10,743 nt of DNA, from the NCBI GenBank assembly GCA_051745535.1, contig JBNJED010000047.1, positions 1 through 10,743 of the forward strand, given 5' to 3'. Positions 1-5,889 of the stretch are shown here, one piece after another. Under the pieces are notes generated by a model. That model saw only the letters and a program-made list of their open reading frames with translations. It was not told where the DNA came from and did not search any database. The translations under genes were made by a program, and so were the position numbers. The DNA comes from Thiohalospira sp051745535. Lineage in GTDB: Bacteria; Pseudomonadota; Gammaproteobacteria; Thiohalospirales; Thiohalospiraceae. Numbering within the stretch: position 1 is the stretch's first letter; every line of letters starts with the position of its first letter.

Positions 1-27
1 AGTGGCGGGTCGCGTCGCCGACCGGCT

Positions 28-351
28 TCAGGCAATCCCCAGAAAGACGGTCAGGGCCCGGTTGGCGGCCAGGAGGAGTTCGTCGCTCGCCCGACCGAAG
101 GCCTCTCCGGTCTTTTGTCGCTGGACGGTCAAGACCTTGTCGACCATGACCTGCGATTCCCGGACCAGGCCGTTGCGCTCGTCCGGTTCCACCGTGATGC
201 GGAGCAGCGGGGCATCGATCAGGGTGCTGGTAACCGGCAGGACGGTTGCGGTAGGAAGGGCATCGAAGCGATCGGACTGGATGATCAGCCCCGGTCGGGG
301 TTTGCCGAGATCGCCCTGCAGGGCGACCGTTACGAAGTCCCCTCGCCTCAA
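28..351 (-). CDS. Type II toxin, PemK/MazF family (endoribonuclease)
   Basis: This 107-aa protein reads as a complete PemK/MazF-fold toxin. Family members cleave mRNA in the cytoplasm and are held inactive by the cognate antitoxin. Seen: an RGD-FVTVALQGD opening strand (residues 3-14), KPRPGLIIQSD (17-27) with the conserved Arg of the MazF active site, the VLPVTST strand (37-43) with the matching Thr/Ser, a QVMVDKVLTV strand (67-76), and a C-terminal helix ending NRALTVFLGIA. The length is normal for the family. The start is TTG at 351, because the conserved R-R-G-D begins right after it and no ATG lies nearby. This TTG overlaps the antitoxin's TGA (348-350), which suggests translational coupling. 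GGAGG at 353-357 is very close, and GAGGG at 362-366 is better spaced. I am confident of the family; the cleavage specificity is not readable from the sequence. Confidence 0.9.
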   Translation of the reverse strand: MRRGDFVTVALQGDLGKPRPGLIIQSDRFDALPTATVLPVTSTLIDAPLLRITVEPDERNGLVRESQVMVDKVLTVQRQKTGEAFGRASDELLLAANRALTVFLGIA

Positions 352-569
352 GCCTCCCAGCCCTCGATATCTCCAGCGGCCTCGTCGAGAAGCCGGGCAG
401 TCGCCTCATCCGTACCGTCCGCTTCCGCTACCAGGCGGGCCTGGCGTTCACACTCGCCATTGAAGGCATCCGCCCGGGTGTCCGGGACCCAGATCTGGAT
501 GGGCCGAAGGCCCTGTGCGCGCAGATCCTCGCGGTGTTTGCGGACGCGATCATTGACGGAGCGGCCCAT
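348..569 (-). CDS. Antitoxin, DUF3018 / MazE-like family
   Basis: This 73-aa protein looks like a DUF3018-type antitoxin. The N-terminal part SVNDRVRKHREDLRAQGLRP (residues 4-23) is followed by IQIWVPDTR (24-32), and the protein ends in an acidic helix (LDEAAGDIEGWEA). In this family the N-terminal part is thought to bind the operator and the acidic C-terminal tail to cover the toxin. The start is ATG at 569, with a GAGG-type ribosome site at 578-581 eight bases upstream. An in-frame extension to 710 was dropped: it is low-complexity and crosses the candidate promoter. The stop codon overlaps the toxin start, the usual antitoxin-first order. The single partner gene and the palindrome upstream support a self-contained, autoregulated module. 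Confidence 0.88.
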   Translation of the reverse strand: MGRSVNDRVRKHREDLRAQGLRPIQIWVPDTRADAFNGECERQARLVAEADGTDEATARLLDEAAGDIEGWEA

Positions 570-588
570 GCTGCTGCCCTCGGAAGGC

Positions 589-604
589 CTGTTACATGAA
601 ACAG
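589..604. promoter_or_regulatory. Candidate operator palindrome for TA autoregulation
   Basis: CTGTTACATGAAACAG is a 16-bp inverted repeat with one mismatched base pair (A594/A599). It is AT-rich in a GC-rich setting, overlaps the candidate -10 and transcription start, and lies 20 bp upstream of the antitoxin ATG. Antitoxins of type II modules usually repress their own promoter by binding such palindromes. Binding here is inferred. Confidence 0.5.
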
Positions 605-631
605 CGTAGTCATTCCGTCGCCAGGGGGCAA
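603..631 (-). promoter_or_regulatory. Candidate sigma70 promoter of the toxin-antitoxin operon
   Basis: Reading the minus strand, TTGCCC (626-631) lies exactly 17 nt upstream of TACGCT (603-608), a weak -35/-10 pair matching consensus at about four and three positions. The predicted start near 597 would leave a leader of about 27 nt before the antitoxin ATG. The pair falls in the 70-nt gap behind the upstream gene. The match is modest; position and spacing carry most of the weight. Confidence 0.4.
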
Positions 632-639
632 GTTCCGCC

Positions 640-1053
640 CTACGGCATCTGCAGCCCGCCGAAGCCGCCCCCGCCCTGGCCGCCGCCGGGCATGCCGCCC
701 ATGCCCCCACCGCCGCCCTGGCCGGGCATGACCAGGCCGCCGGCCTGTTCGCGCTGCATCTCCTGGAGCTCCTGCACGGTCTGCTCCATGGCCTGGCGGG
801 CGGCGGCGCTGTAGCCGTCCAGCGCCTCCTGGAAGGTGGTCGCCGGGATCTCGAAGGAGAGGGGCAGGGCGCCCATGGGGGTCATGAGCTGGGCCTGGCC
901 GGTGAAGACGACGTCGCGGTCCGGATCGTCCTCGCCGTCGGCGGTGACGGGAACGAGGCGCTGGAGGGTGCCGACGCGCCGGTCGGTATAGCTCTCCTCG
1001 CGGTAGAGATTGTCGCGCTCGAGTTCGATCTCGGGCAGGTCCTGTTCGCTCAT
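640..1053 (-). CDS. Unrecognised 137-aa protein with Gly-rich C-terminal tail
   Basis: I do not recognise the function. The gene is convincingly coding: ATG at 1053 has AGGAG (1060-1064) six bases upstream, and the composition changes in an ordered way. Residues 1-50 are acidic and charged (ELERDNLYREESYTDRRVGTL). Residues 50-75 look like a beta-rich segment (TGQAQLMTPMGALPLSFEIP). Residues 72-104 form an amphipathic helix rich in Gln and Glu (ALDGYSAAARQAMEQTVQEL). The tail from about 105 is dominated by Gly, Met and Pro (GQGGGGGMGGMPGGG) and ends in QMP. There is no signal peptide or membrane segment, so it is probably cytoplasmic. It lies 44 nt behind the 95-aa gene on the same strand, so the two may be co-transcribed. 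The Gly tail may be flexible or mediate self-association; that is inference. Confidence 0.75.
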   Translation of the reverse strand: MSEQDLPEIELERDNLYREESYTDRRVGTLQRLVPVTADGEDDPDRDVVFTGQAQLMTPMGALPLSFEIPATTFQEALDGYSAAARQAMEQTVQELQEMQREQAGGLVMPGQGGGGGMGGMPGGGQGGGGFGGLQMP

Positions 1054-1097
1054 GGTCGGCTCCTGTTGTCCGGTTGCGTGTTCGTCCCCGGGGGAGG

Positions 1098-1385
1098 TCA
1101 GGCGCTGGCGTCCACGAGGTTGCCGCTACTGCTGCCCCCTCCGCTGGCGCCGCCGCTGCTCGTATAGGTCAGCCCGCCCAGCAGCAGGTCGATATTGCGC
1201 TGGACGATGGTGTTCGCCCCCACCGGCAGTTCCCCGGCGCTGACGCTGGGTGCGGCGGCCGGTGCGGTATCCGATGATCCGGACCTCGATTCGCCGGAGG
1301 CGGGACGGCTTCCACCCTCGGATGCGTTACTCCCGCTCCCGGCGGTGGACCGGACCAGGTCGAGGGCGCTCTCGGCGATATCCAT
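1098..1385 (-). CDS. Unrecognised 95-aa Ser/Gly-rich small protein
   Basis: Function unknown. The ATG at 1385 has a strong GAGGAGA ribosome site (1393-1399) seven bases upstream and a good extended -10 further up, so I believe it is expressed. The protein has a short N-terminal helix (MDIAESALDLVRST), a low-complexity Ser/Gly/Ala/Pro linker (residues 15-52), a compact segment VGANTIVQRNIDLLLGGLTY (55-74) that looks like the only structured core, and a second Ser/Gly-rich tail. There is no Cys, no clear signal peptide and no membrane helix. It is followed 44 nt later by the Gly-rich 137-aa gene. Shared low-complexity tails and tandem placement hint at a joint role, but I cannot name one. A spurious reading in high-GC DNA is possible but unlikely given the start signals. 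Confidence 0.62.
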   Translation of the reverse strand: MDIAESALDLVRSTAGSGSNASEGGSRPASGESRSGSSDTAPAAAPSVSAGELPVGANTIVQRNIDLLLGGLTYTSSGGASGGGSSSGNLVDASA

Positions 1386-1417
1386 GGCCTTGTCTCCTCG
1401 GGGAATTCCCTCTCCCG

Positions 1418-1426
1418 ATTCTAGCA
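1418..1426 (-). promoter_or_regulatory. Candidate extended -10 promoter for the 95-aa gene
   Basis: On the minus strand the sequence reads TGCTAGAAT: an extended -10 (TGn) joined to TAGAAT, which matches TATAAT at five of six positions. The segment where a -35 would sit has no good match, as is common for extended -10 promoters. A start near 1411 would give a leader of about 25 nt before the ATG at 1385. It lies in the 62-nt gap after the dehydrogenase gene, so the two small genes may be transcribed independently of it. Confidence 0.5.
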
Positions 1427-1447
1427 GTTAGCGGCCGGTGCGATCGC

Positions 1448-2158
1448 TCAGCCCACCGGTTCGCACTCGCCGGGGGTGCCGTCCGGTTCGGGGCCGGCCA
1501 GCGCCAGGATCCGGCGGGCGACCTGCTCCGGCGCGATCCCCTGGCGCCGACCGGAGAAGGCCTCCTGCATGTCGGTGGCCACCCGGCCGGGACAGAGGGC
1601 GAAGACCCCGACCCGGGCGCCCTCCTCCAGGTGGAGGGCCTGGGTGAAGCCGTTGACCGCGAACTTGGACGCCGAGTAGGCCGCCGCCTCCGGGATCCCG
1701 TGGAAGCCGGCCCCCGAGCTGATGTTGATAATCGTGCCGCCGCGCTCGCGCAGGGCCGGGAGGGCGGCGTGGCAGGCGTGCATCAGGCCGGTGACGTTGA
1801 CGTCCACCACCGCCTGGTAGTCCGCTGGCGCCTGGTCGGCGAAGGGGCCGACCGCGACGGTCCCGGCGCTGTTCACCAGGACGTCGGGCGGGCCCACCCG
1901 CTCCGCTGCCTGCTGGAGCCAGGCGGCCACCGCCCCGTAGTCGCGGACATCGGCGGCCGCGGCGAAGAGTCGGTCGGCCCCGGCCCCGAGTTCGTCGGCC
2001 GCCCGGGCGGCGCTGGCCGCCGTGGCCGTGGCGATGGCCACCCGGGCGCCGGCCTCCAGCGCCAGGCGCGCCGTGGCCAGGCCGATGCCCCGACCGCCGC
2101 CGGTGATGTAGAGGGTGCGCCCGGTGAGTTCTTCGGCGAGATCCCTGTCGTGATCCAT
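1448..2158 (-). CDS. Short-chain dehydrogenase/reductase (SDR family)
   Basis: This 236-aa classical SDR is an NAD(P)(H)-dependent oxidoreductase of unknown substrate. Seen: the cofactor loop TGGGRGIG (residues 19-26), AADVRD (68-73), NSAG (96-99) in place of the common NNAG, the active-site Asn (N121), a Ser pair (S147/S148), catalytic YSASK (Y161, K165), and CPGRVATDM (189-197). The tetrad is complete, so it should be active. The end of the second strand reads VAIATATA, without the Asp typical of NAD users or the Arg typical of NADP users, so cofactor preference is unclear. The ATG at 2158 has AAGGAGA (2165-2171) six bases upstream. It lies 33 nt behind the MFS gene on the same strand, so the two are probably co-transcribed and may handle the same or a related compound. 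Confidence 0.92.
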   Translation of the reverse strand: MDHDRDLAEELTGRTLYITGGGRGIGLATARLALEAGARVAIATATAASAARAADELGAGADRLFAAAADVRDYGAVAAWLQQAAERVGPPDVLVNSAGTVAVGPFADQAPADYQAVVDVNVTGLMHACHAALPALRERGGTIINISSGAGFHGIPEAAAYSASKFAVNGFTQALHLEEGARVGVFALCPGRVATDMQEAFSGRRQGIAPEQVARRILALAGPEPDGTPGECEPVG

Positions 2159-2191
2159 GAAGGTCTCCTTGATGGTTGGTGGCGTCGGCGC

Positions 2192-3400
2192 TTACCCGGC
2201 CGGGCGGCGCAGGCCCAGGGTCGCCAGCAGGGCGGCCAGCCCGATGCCGGCCGCCAGGCCCAGCCCCAGGCCGAAGGGGCCGAGGCCGGCATCCAGCAGC
2301 CAGCCGGTGGTCACCGGCCCGATGGCGGTGGCGAAGACCGCCAGCGCCTGGAAGAGCCCGCGGATGGCCCCCAGGTGGGTCACCCCGTAGAGTTCCGCCC
2401 ACAAGGCACCGGCCGCCGTGGCCCCGAAGGCGAGCCCGACGCCCAGCAGTCCCGACCAGACCAGGATCCCCCAGCTCGGCGTGATGAGGGCCAGCGCCAG
2501 CCCGGCCAGGGCGAGGGGGACCAGCGCCGGCGGCAGGACCCGGCCGGCGCCGAAGCGATCCACCGTGGGCCCGGCCAGGAAGAGGCCGGTGACGTGGCCC
2601 ACGGCGAAGACCGAGAGCCCCGCGGCCAGCATGGTCTCGCTCCAGCCGCGCAGTTCCGCCAGCGGGACCTGGTGGAAGAAGAGCACCGTCACCGCGAAGG
2701 GGGCCGCCACCCCGGCGGGCACCAGGAGCAGGAAGCGGGTGTCCCGCACCACCTCCGAGCGGCGCCAGTCGCGCGTGCTCCCCGGTGGGGGGCCGGTGAC
2801 CTCCACCGGCCCGCCCTCGTGCTGGCGGGCGAGGACCAGCAGCAGCGGGGTGACCCCCACCAGGGTGACCGCGGCCCAGACGACCCAGGCCTCCCGCCAG
2901 GCCACCATCGCCGCGACACCCACGGCCAGTGCCGGCAGCGTCCCCTCCGCCAGGGGGAACCCCATGGCCGCCACGCTGGTCGCCTTGCCGCGGCTGGCGG
3001 CGAAGCTGCGCGCCATGGTGGTGATCCCCATGTGGCCCATGAGCCCCTGGCCGCCCAGCCGCAGGAGGAAGAGCGCCCCCAGCAGCCCGGCGATGCCGGC
3101 CGCCCCGGCCATGGCCAGGGCGCCGGCGGCCAGCAGGCCGGTGGCCAGCAGGGCGAAGGCGCGCAGCCCCCAGCGGTCGTAGAGGGGGGTGACCACCGGC
3201 AGGAGGATGGCACTGGCGATGGTGGCTACTGCATAGAGGCCGCCGATGTCGCCGTGGCTGAGTTCGAAGGCGCCCCGGATCTCGGCGTTGTAGAGGCCGA
3301 TGAAGTAGGTCTGGCCGAAGCCGGAGCCCAGGGTGGCCAGGATCCCGAAGGCGAGGCGGCCGGGGTGGGTGAGCAGGAAGCGGAAGTAGTCGGTGATCAT
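2192..3400 (-). CDS. MFS transporter, 12 TM, probable substrate/proton symporter or exporter
   Basis: This 402-aa integral inner-membrane protein has about 12 hydrophobic helices split by a hydrophilic loop (residues 192-222), the usual major facilitator layout. A motif A-like loop follows TM2 (PLYDRWGLR, 72-80) and repeats in the second half (GPTVDRFGAGR, 277-287). Other typical pieces are RSFAASRGKA (131-140), GFPLAEG (147-153) and WAELYGVTHLGAIRG (334-348). These resemble MFS groups that move small organic acids, but the substrate cannot be read. I chose the ATG at 3400. An upstream in-frame ATG at 3511 adds 37 Gly/Pro-rich residues encoded by a hairpin, unlike an MFS N-terminus. The ribosome site at 3400 is weak (GAG-type). 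It heads the transcript that includes the dehydrogenase and diverges from hslV. Confidence 0.9.
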   Translation of the reverse strand: MITDYFRFLLTHPGRLAFGILATLGSGFGQTYFIGLYNAEIRGAFELSHGDIGGLYAVATIASAILLPVVTPLYDRWGLRAFALLATGLLAAGALAMAGAAGIAGLLGALFLLRLGGQGLMGHMGITTMARSFAASRGKATSVAAMGFPLAEGTLPALAVGVAAMVAWREAWVVWAAVTLVGVTPLLLVLARQHEGGPVEVTGPPPGSTRDWRRSEVVRDTRFLLLVPAGVAAPFAVTVLFFHQVPLAELRGWSETMLAAGLSVFAVGHVTGLFLAGPTVDRFGAGRVLPPALVPLALAGLALALITPSWGILVWSGLLGVGLAFGATAAGALWAELYGVTHLGAIRGLFQALAVFATAIGPVTTGWLLDAGLGPFGLGLGLAAGIGLAALLATLGLRRPAG

Positions 3401-3438
3401 GGCTCGCGGTCGATGCGTGGTCGGGCTCGGCGGGGCAG

Positions 3439-3480
3439 CCGGGGGCGGGCACGGTCCCGGGGAACCGCGCCCGCCCCCGG
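3439..3480. repeat. Strong GC hairpin in the divergent intergenic region
   Basis: The arms ccgggggcgggc (3439-3450) and gcccgcccccgg (3469-3480) are perfectly complementary over 12 bp. Inside, one mismatch (3451/3468) is followed by a further 4-bp stem (cggt 3452-3455 with accg 3464-3467) and an 8-nt loop containing cccggg. In the leftward direction no T-run follows, so it is not a standard intrinsic terminator for the MFS transcript. In the rightward direction it is followed by a weak ccctttctc. It would sit in the 5' leader of the MFS mRNA, 39 to 80 nt upstream of the start codon. Confidence 0.8.
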
Positions 3481-3509
3481 GCCCTTTCTCGATTCCCGGT
3501 AAAACCGCC

Positions 3510-3515
3510 ATTGTA
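3510..3515 (-). promoter_or_regulatory. Candidate -10 box for the MFS-SDR transcript
   Basis: The minus strand reads TACAAT here (five of six matches to TATAAT). Transcription would start near 3503, giving a leader of about 100 nt that contains the whole GC hairpin. The expected -35 (CTGCAG, 3533-3538) is poor, so activator help or a different sigma factor is possible. It mirrors the rightward TACAAT at 3542-3547. Confidence 0.4.
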
Positions 3516-3541
3516 GGCCTCGTCGAGCCGCGCTGCAGTGC

Positions 3542-3547
3542 TACAAT
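3542..3547 (+). promoter_or_regulatory. Candidate -10 box for the hslVU-ubi operon
   Basis: TACAAT matches TATAAT at five of six positions. A start near 3554 would leave a leader of about 29 nt before the TTG start of hslV. The expected -35 region (3519-3524, ctcgtc) is poor. The boxes at 3510-3516 (ATTGTAG) and 3541-3547 (CTACAAT) are exact inverted copies, so this could equally be a regulator site. Confidence 0.4.
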
Positions 3548-3582
3548 CGGCCCACCGCAATACCGGCAGCAGGGAGCCCCCC

Positions 3583-4116
3583 TTGGAGCAGTTCGACGGA
3601 ACCACCATCCTCTGCGTGCGCCGTGGCGACGGCGTGGCCATGGTCGGGGACGGCCAGGTGAGCCTGGGCAACACCGTGATGAAGGGCAACGCCCGCAAGG
3701 TCCGCCGCCTCTACCGCGACAAGGTCGTCGCCGGCTTCGCCGGCAGCACCGCCGACGCCTTCACCCTGTTCGAGCGTTTCGAGGGCAAGCTGGAGGAGTT
3801 CGGCGGCCAGCTCACCCGCGCCGCCGTGGAGCTGGCCAAGGAGTGGCGCACCGAGCGCGCCCTGCGCCGGCTGGAGGCGCTGCTCATCGTCGCCGACGCC
3901 GAGGGCATGCTGGTGATCTCCGGCAACGGCGATGTCATCGAGCCGGAGCACGACCTGGTGGCCATCGGCTCCGGCGGGCCCTACGCCCAGGCCGCCGCCC
4001 GGGCGCTGGCGGAGAACAGCGACCTCGATGCCCGGGCGGTGGCCGAGCGCGCCATGAACATCGCCGCCGACATCTGCGTCTACACCAACCACCAGCTGAC
4101 CATCGAGGAGCTCTGA
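3583..4116 (+). CDS. hslV: ATP-dependent protease HslVU, peptidase subunit HslV (ClpQ)
   Basis: HslV is the threonine peptidase of the HslVU complex, a cytoplasmic proteasome-like protease fed by HslU. I place the start at TTG 3583: AGGGAG (3571-3576) lies six bases upstream, and the product opens MEQFDG-TTIL, a usual propeptide ahead of the catalytic Thr. A GTG at 3538 would put coding sequence over the -10 box. From that start the protein is 177 aa, six residues of propeptide plus 171 mature. Mature numbering shows T1, D17 in GDGQ, K33 in NARKVRR, GSGGPYAQAAARA with S124, and a C-terminal YTNHQLTIEEL. The key residues are intact. A Cys at mature position 5 replaces the more usual Ser. The stop is 4 nt before hslU, so the subunits should be co-translated. 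Confidence 0.97.
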   Translation: MEQFDGTTILCVRRGDGVAMVGDGQVSLGNTVMKGNARKVRRLYRDKVVAGFAGSTADAFTLFERFEGKLEEFGGQLTRAAVELAKEWRTERALRRLEALLIVADAEGMLVISGNGDVIEPEHDLVAIGSGGPYAQAAARALAENSDLDARAVAERAMNIAADICVYTNHQLTIEEL

Positions 4117-4120
4117 GCCC

Positions 4121-5452
4121 GTGTCCGACGATGCCCCCATGACCCCCCGCGAGATCGTCGCCGAGCTGGACAGCCACATCGTCGGCCAGGCGGAGGCGAA
4201 GCGCGCCGTGGCCATCGCCCTGCGCAACCGCTGGCGGCGGACGCAGGTGGACCCGGAGCTCGCCCCGGAGATCACCCCCAAGAACATCCTCATGATCGGC
4301 CCCACCGGCGTGGGCAAGACCGAGATCGCCCGCCGCCTGGCGAAGCTGGCCAACGCCCCCTTCGCCAAGGTGGAGGCGACCCGCTTCACCGAGGTGGGCT
4401 ACGTCGGCCGCGATGTGGAGTCCATCATCCGCGACCTGGTGGAGTCCGCCGTGCAGATGGTGCGCGAGGAGGCCATGGCCGCCGTGCGCCACCGCGCCGA
4501 GGAGGCCGCCGAGGAGCGCATCCTCGACGCCCTGCTGCCGCCGGCCCGGGGCGGGGAGACCGAGACCACCTCCGCCACCCGGCAGAAGTTCCGCAAGAAG
4601 CTGCGCGAGGGCGAGCTGGACGACCGCGAGGTGGACGTGGAGGTCAGCCAGCCCGGGGGCGGCGTGGACATCCTCACCCCACCGGGCATGGAGGAGATGA
4701 CCAGCCAGATCCAGTCCATGTTCCAGAACATGGGCGGCGGCGGCCAGCGCCAGACCCGCCGCCTGCCGGTGGCCGAGGCCATGCGCCAGCTCACCGACGA
4801 GGAGGCGGCCAAGCTGGTCAACGAGGAGGAGATCAAGCAGCAGGCCGTGGAGCGGGTGGAGCAGCACGGCATCGTCTTCCTCGACGAGATGGACAAGGTC
4901 GCCGGCTCCCAGGACAAGAAGGGCGGCGCCGACGTCTCCCGCGAGGGGGTCCAGCGCGACCTCCTGCCGCTGGTGGAGGGCGCCACCGTCTCCACCAAGC
5001 AGGGCTGGGTGAAGACCGACCACATCCTCTTCATCGCCTCCGGCGCCTTCCACCTCTCCAAGCCCTCCGACCTCATCCCGGAGCTCCAGGGCCGCCTGCC
5101 CATCCGCGTGGAGCTGGACGCGCTGGGGACCGAGGACTTCGTCCGCATCCTCACCGAGCCGCGCGCCGCGCTCACCGAGCAGTACCGCGCCCTGCTGGCC
5201 GCCGAGGGGGTGGGCCTCACCTTCACCGACGACGGCATCCGCCGCCTGGCCGAGGTGGCCCGGGAGGTCAACGAGGGCACCGAGAACATCGGCGCCCGCC
5301 GCCTGCACACCATCATGGAGCGGCTCCTGGAGAGCCTCTCCTTCGAAGCCGCCGATCGCGGCGGCGATGCGGTGACCGTGGATCGCGCCTACGTGGACGA
5401 ACAGCTCGGCGAGCTGGTCCGCGACCGCGATCTCAGCCGCTACATCCTCTGA
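4121..5452 (+). CDS. hslU: ATP-dependent protease HslVU, ATPase subunit HslU (ClpY)
   Basis: HslU is the AAA+ unfoldase that delivers substrates into HslV. The 443-aa length equals that of E. coli HslU. Seen in order: TPREIVAELDSHIVGQ (8-23), Walker A GPTGVGKT (60-67), pore motif GYVG (93-96), the charged intermediate I-domain (about 110-240, with a gly-rich turn near 205-209), Walker B IVFLDEMDK (251-259), sensor 1 FIASGAFH (304-311), ELQGRLPIRVEL (321-332) with the arginine finger, sensor 2 GARRLHT (391-397), and the C-terminal LSRYIL tail that inserts into HslV. The GTG at 4121 is preferred because it gives the short N-terminal lead before TPREIV seen in homologues. GAGGAG at 4105-4110 lies ten bases upstream. 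An ATG at 4139 is a possible alternative. Often heat-shock controlled; no clear heat-shock promoter seen here. Confidence 0.98.
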   Translation: MSDDAPMTPREIVAELDSHIVGQAEAKRAVAIALRNRWRRTQVDPELAPEITPKNILMIGPTGVGKTEIARRLAKLANAPFAKVEATRFTEVGYVGRDVESIIRDLVESAVQMVREEAMAAVRHRAEEAAEERILDALLPPARGGETETTSATRQKFRKKLREGELDDREVDVEVSQPGGGVDILTPPGMEEMTSQIQSMFQNMGGGGQRQTRRLPVAEAMRQLTDEEAAKLVNEEEIKQQAVERVEQHGIVFLDEMDKVAGSQDKKGGADVSREGVQRDLLPLVEGATVSTKQGWVKTDHILFIASGAFHLSKPSDLIPELQGRLPIRVELDALGTEDFVRILTEPRAALTEQYRALLAAEGVGLTFTDDGIRRLAEVAREVNEGTENIGARRLHTIMERLLESLSFEAADRGGDAVTVDRAYVDEQLGELVRDRDLSRYIL

Positions 5453-5469
5453 ATGCGGAGGTCCGAGCC

Positions 5470-5889
5470 ATGAGCCAGCCGACACCCACCGACATCCGCC
5501 TCCACCAGCAGTCCCGCGTGCTGGAGGTCGCCTTCGACGACGGCAGCCGGTTCGAATTCCCCTGCGAATTCCTCCGCGTCTTCTCCCCCTCCGCCGAGGT
5601 CCAGGGCCACGGCCCGGGCCAGGAGCGGCTGCAGTGGGGCAAGAAGAACGTCAACATCACCAGCGTCCAGCCCGTGGGCAACTACGCCGTCCAGCTCTAC
5701 TTCGACGACGGCCACGACACCGGGATCTACTCCTGGGACCTGCTCTACCGCTTCGGCGTGAACCAGGACGAGATGTGGCAGGACTACCTGGCCAAGGTGG
5801 AGCAGTCCGGCGTCTCCCGGGAGCCGCTGGATGGCGGGACCGGCGCCGTGGACGCCAACGCCCCCTACCGTGGAGGAGACGGCGGATGA
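5470..5889 (+). CDS. DUF971 / GBBH-like N-terminal domain protein
   Basis: This 139-aa protein is a stand-alone copy of the small beta-rich domain found at the N-terminus of gamma-butyrobetaine hydroxylases (DUF971). Seen: LEVAFDDGSRFEFPCEFLRVFSPSAEVQGHG (residues 18-48), WGKKNVNITSVQPVGNYAVQL (56-76) and FDDGHDTGIYSWDLLY (78-93), which are the family's core. The last 20 or so residues are a Gly-rich, poorly constrained tail. The biochemical role is not established; related stand-alone proteins occur near Fe-S or quinone genes. The ATG at 5470 has GGAGG (5457-5461) eight bases upstream, 17 nt after hslU. Its stop overlaps the ubiE start by four bases (ATGA), which argues for coupling to ubiE and a link to quinone synthesis. 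Confidence 0.92.
   Translation: MSQPTPTDIRLHQQSRVLEVAFDDGSRFEFPCEFLRVFSPSAEVQGHGPGQERLQWGKKNVNITSVQPVGNYAVQLYFDDGHDTGIYSWDLLYRFGVNQDEMWQDYLAKVEQSGVSREPLDGGTGAVDANAPYRGGDGG

Noticed and set aside
1440..1447. GCGATCGC octamer palindrome
   Set aside because: Single copy; such a GC palindrome is expected by chance in this DNA.
3439..3490. Hairpin 3439-3480 as an intrinsic terminator
   Set aside because: No T-run follows in the leftward direction; rightward the tract is only ccctttctc and no gene on that strand lies upstream to terminate.
3401..3511. 37-residue N-terminal extension of the MFS protein from ATG 3511
   Set aside because: The added residues are Gly/Pro-rich and come from the hairpin; the MFS-like N-terminus begins at 3400.
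3484..3513. Possible heat-shock (sigma32) promoter for hslVU: CTTTCTC, 15 nt, then a CGCCATTG-like box
   Set aside because: Only about three of seven matches in the -35 and an imperfect -10; not enough to list, though hslVU is often heat-shock controlled.
1250..3698. Very long open frames (about 750 codons) on both strands over the dehydrogenase and MFS genes
   Set aside because: They are out-of-frame readings of real genes in high-GC DNA: Arg/Gly/Pro/Ala-rich, no domains, no ribosome sites, and they cross clear gene borders.
3541..5485. Long antisense frames opposite hslV and hslU (282, 516 and 305 codons)
   Set aside because: Composition mirrors the codon bias of hslVU; no recognisable motif or start signal.
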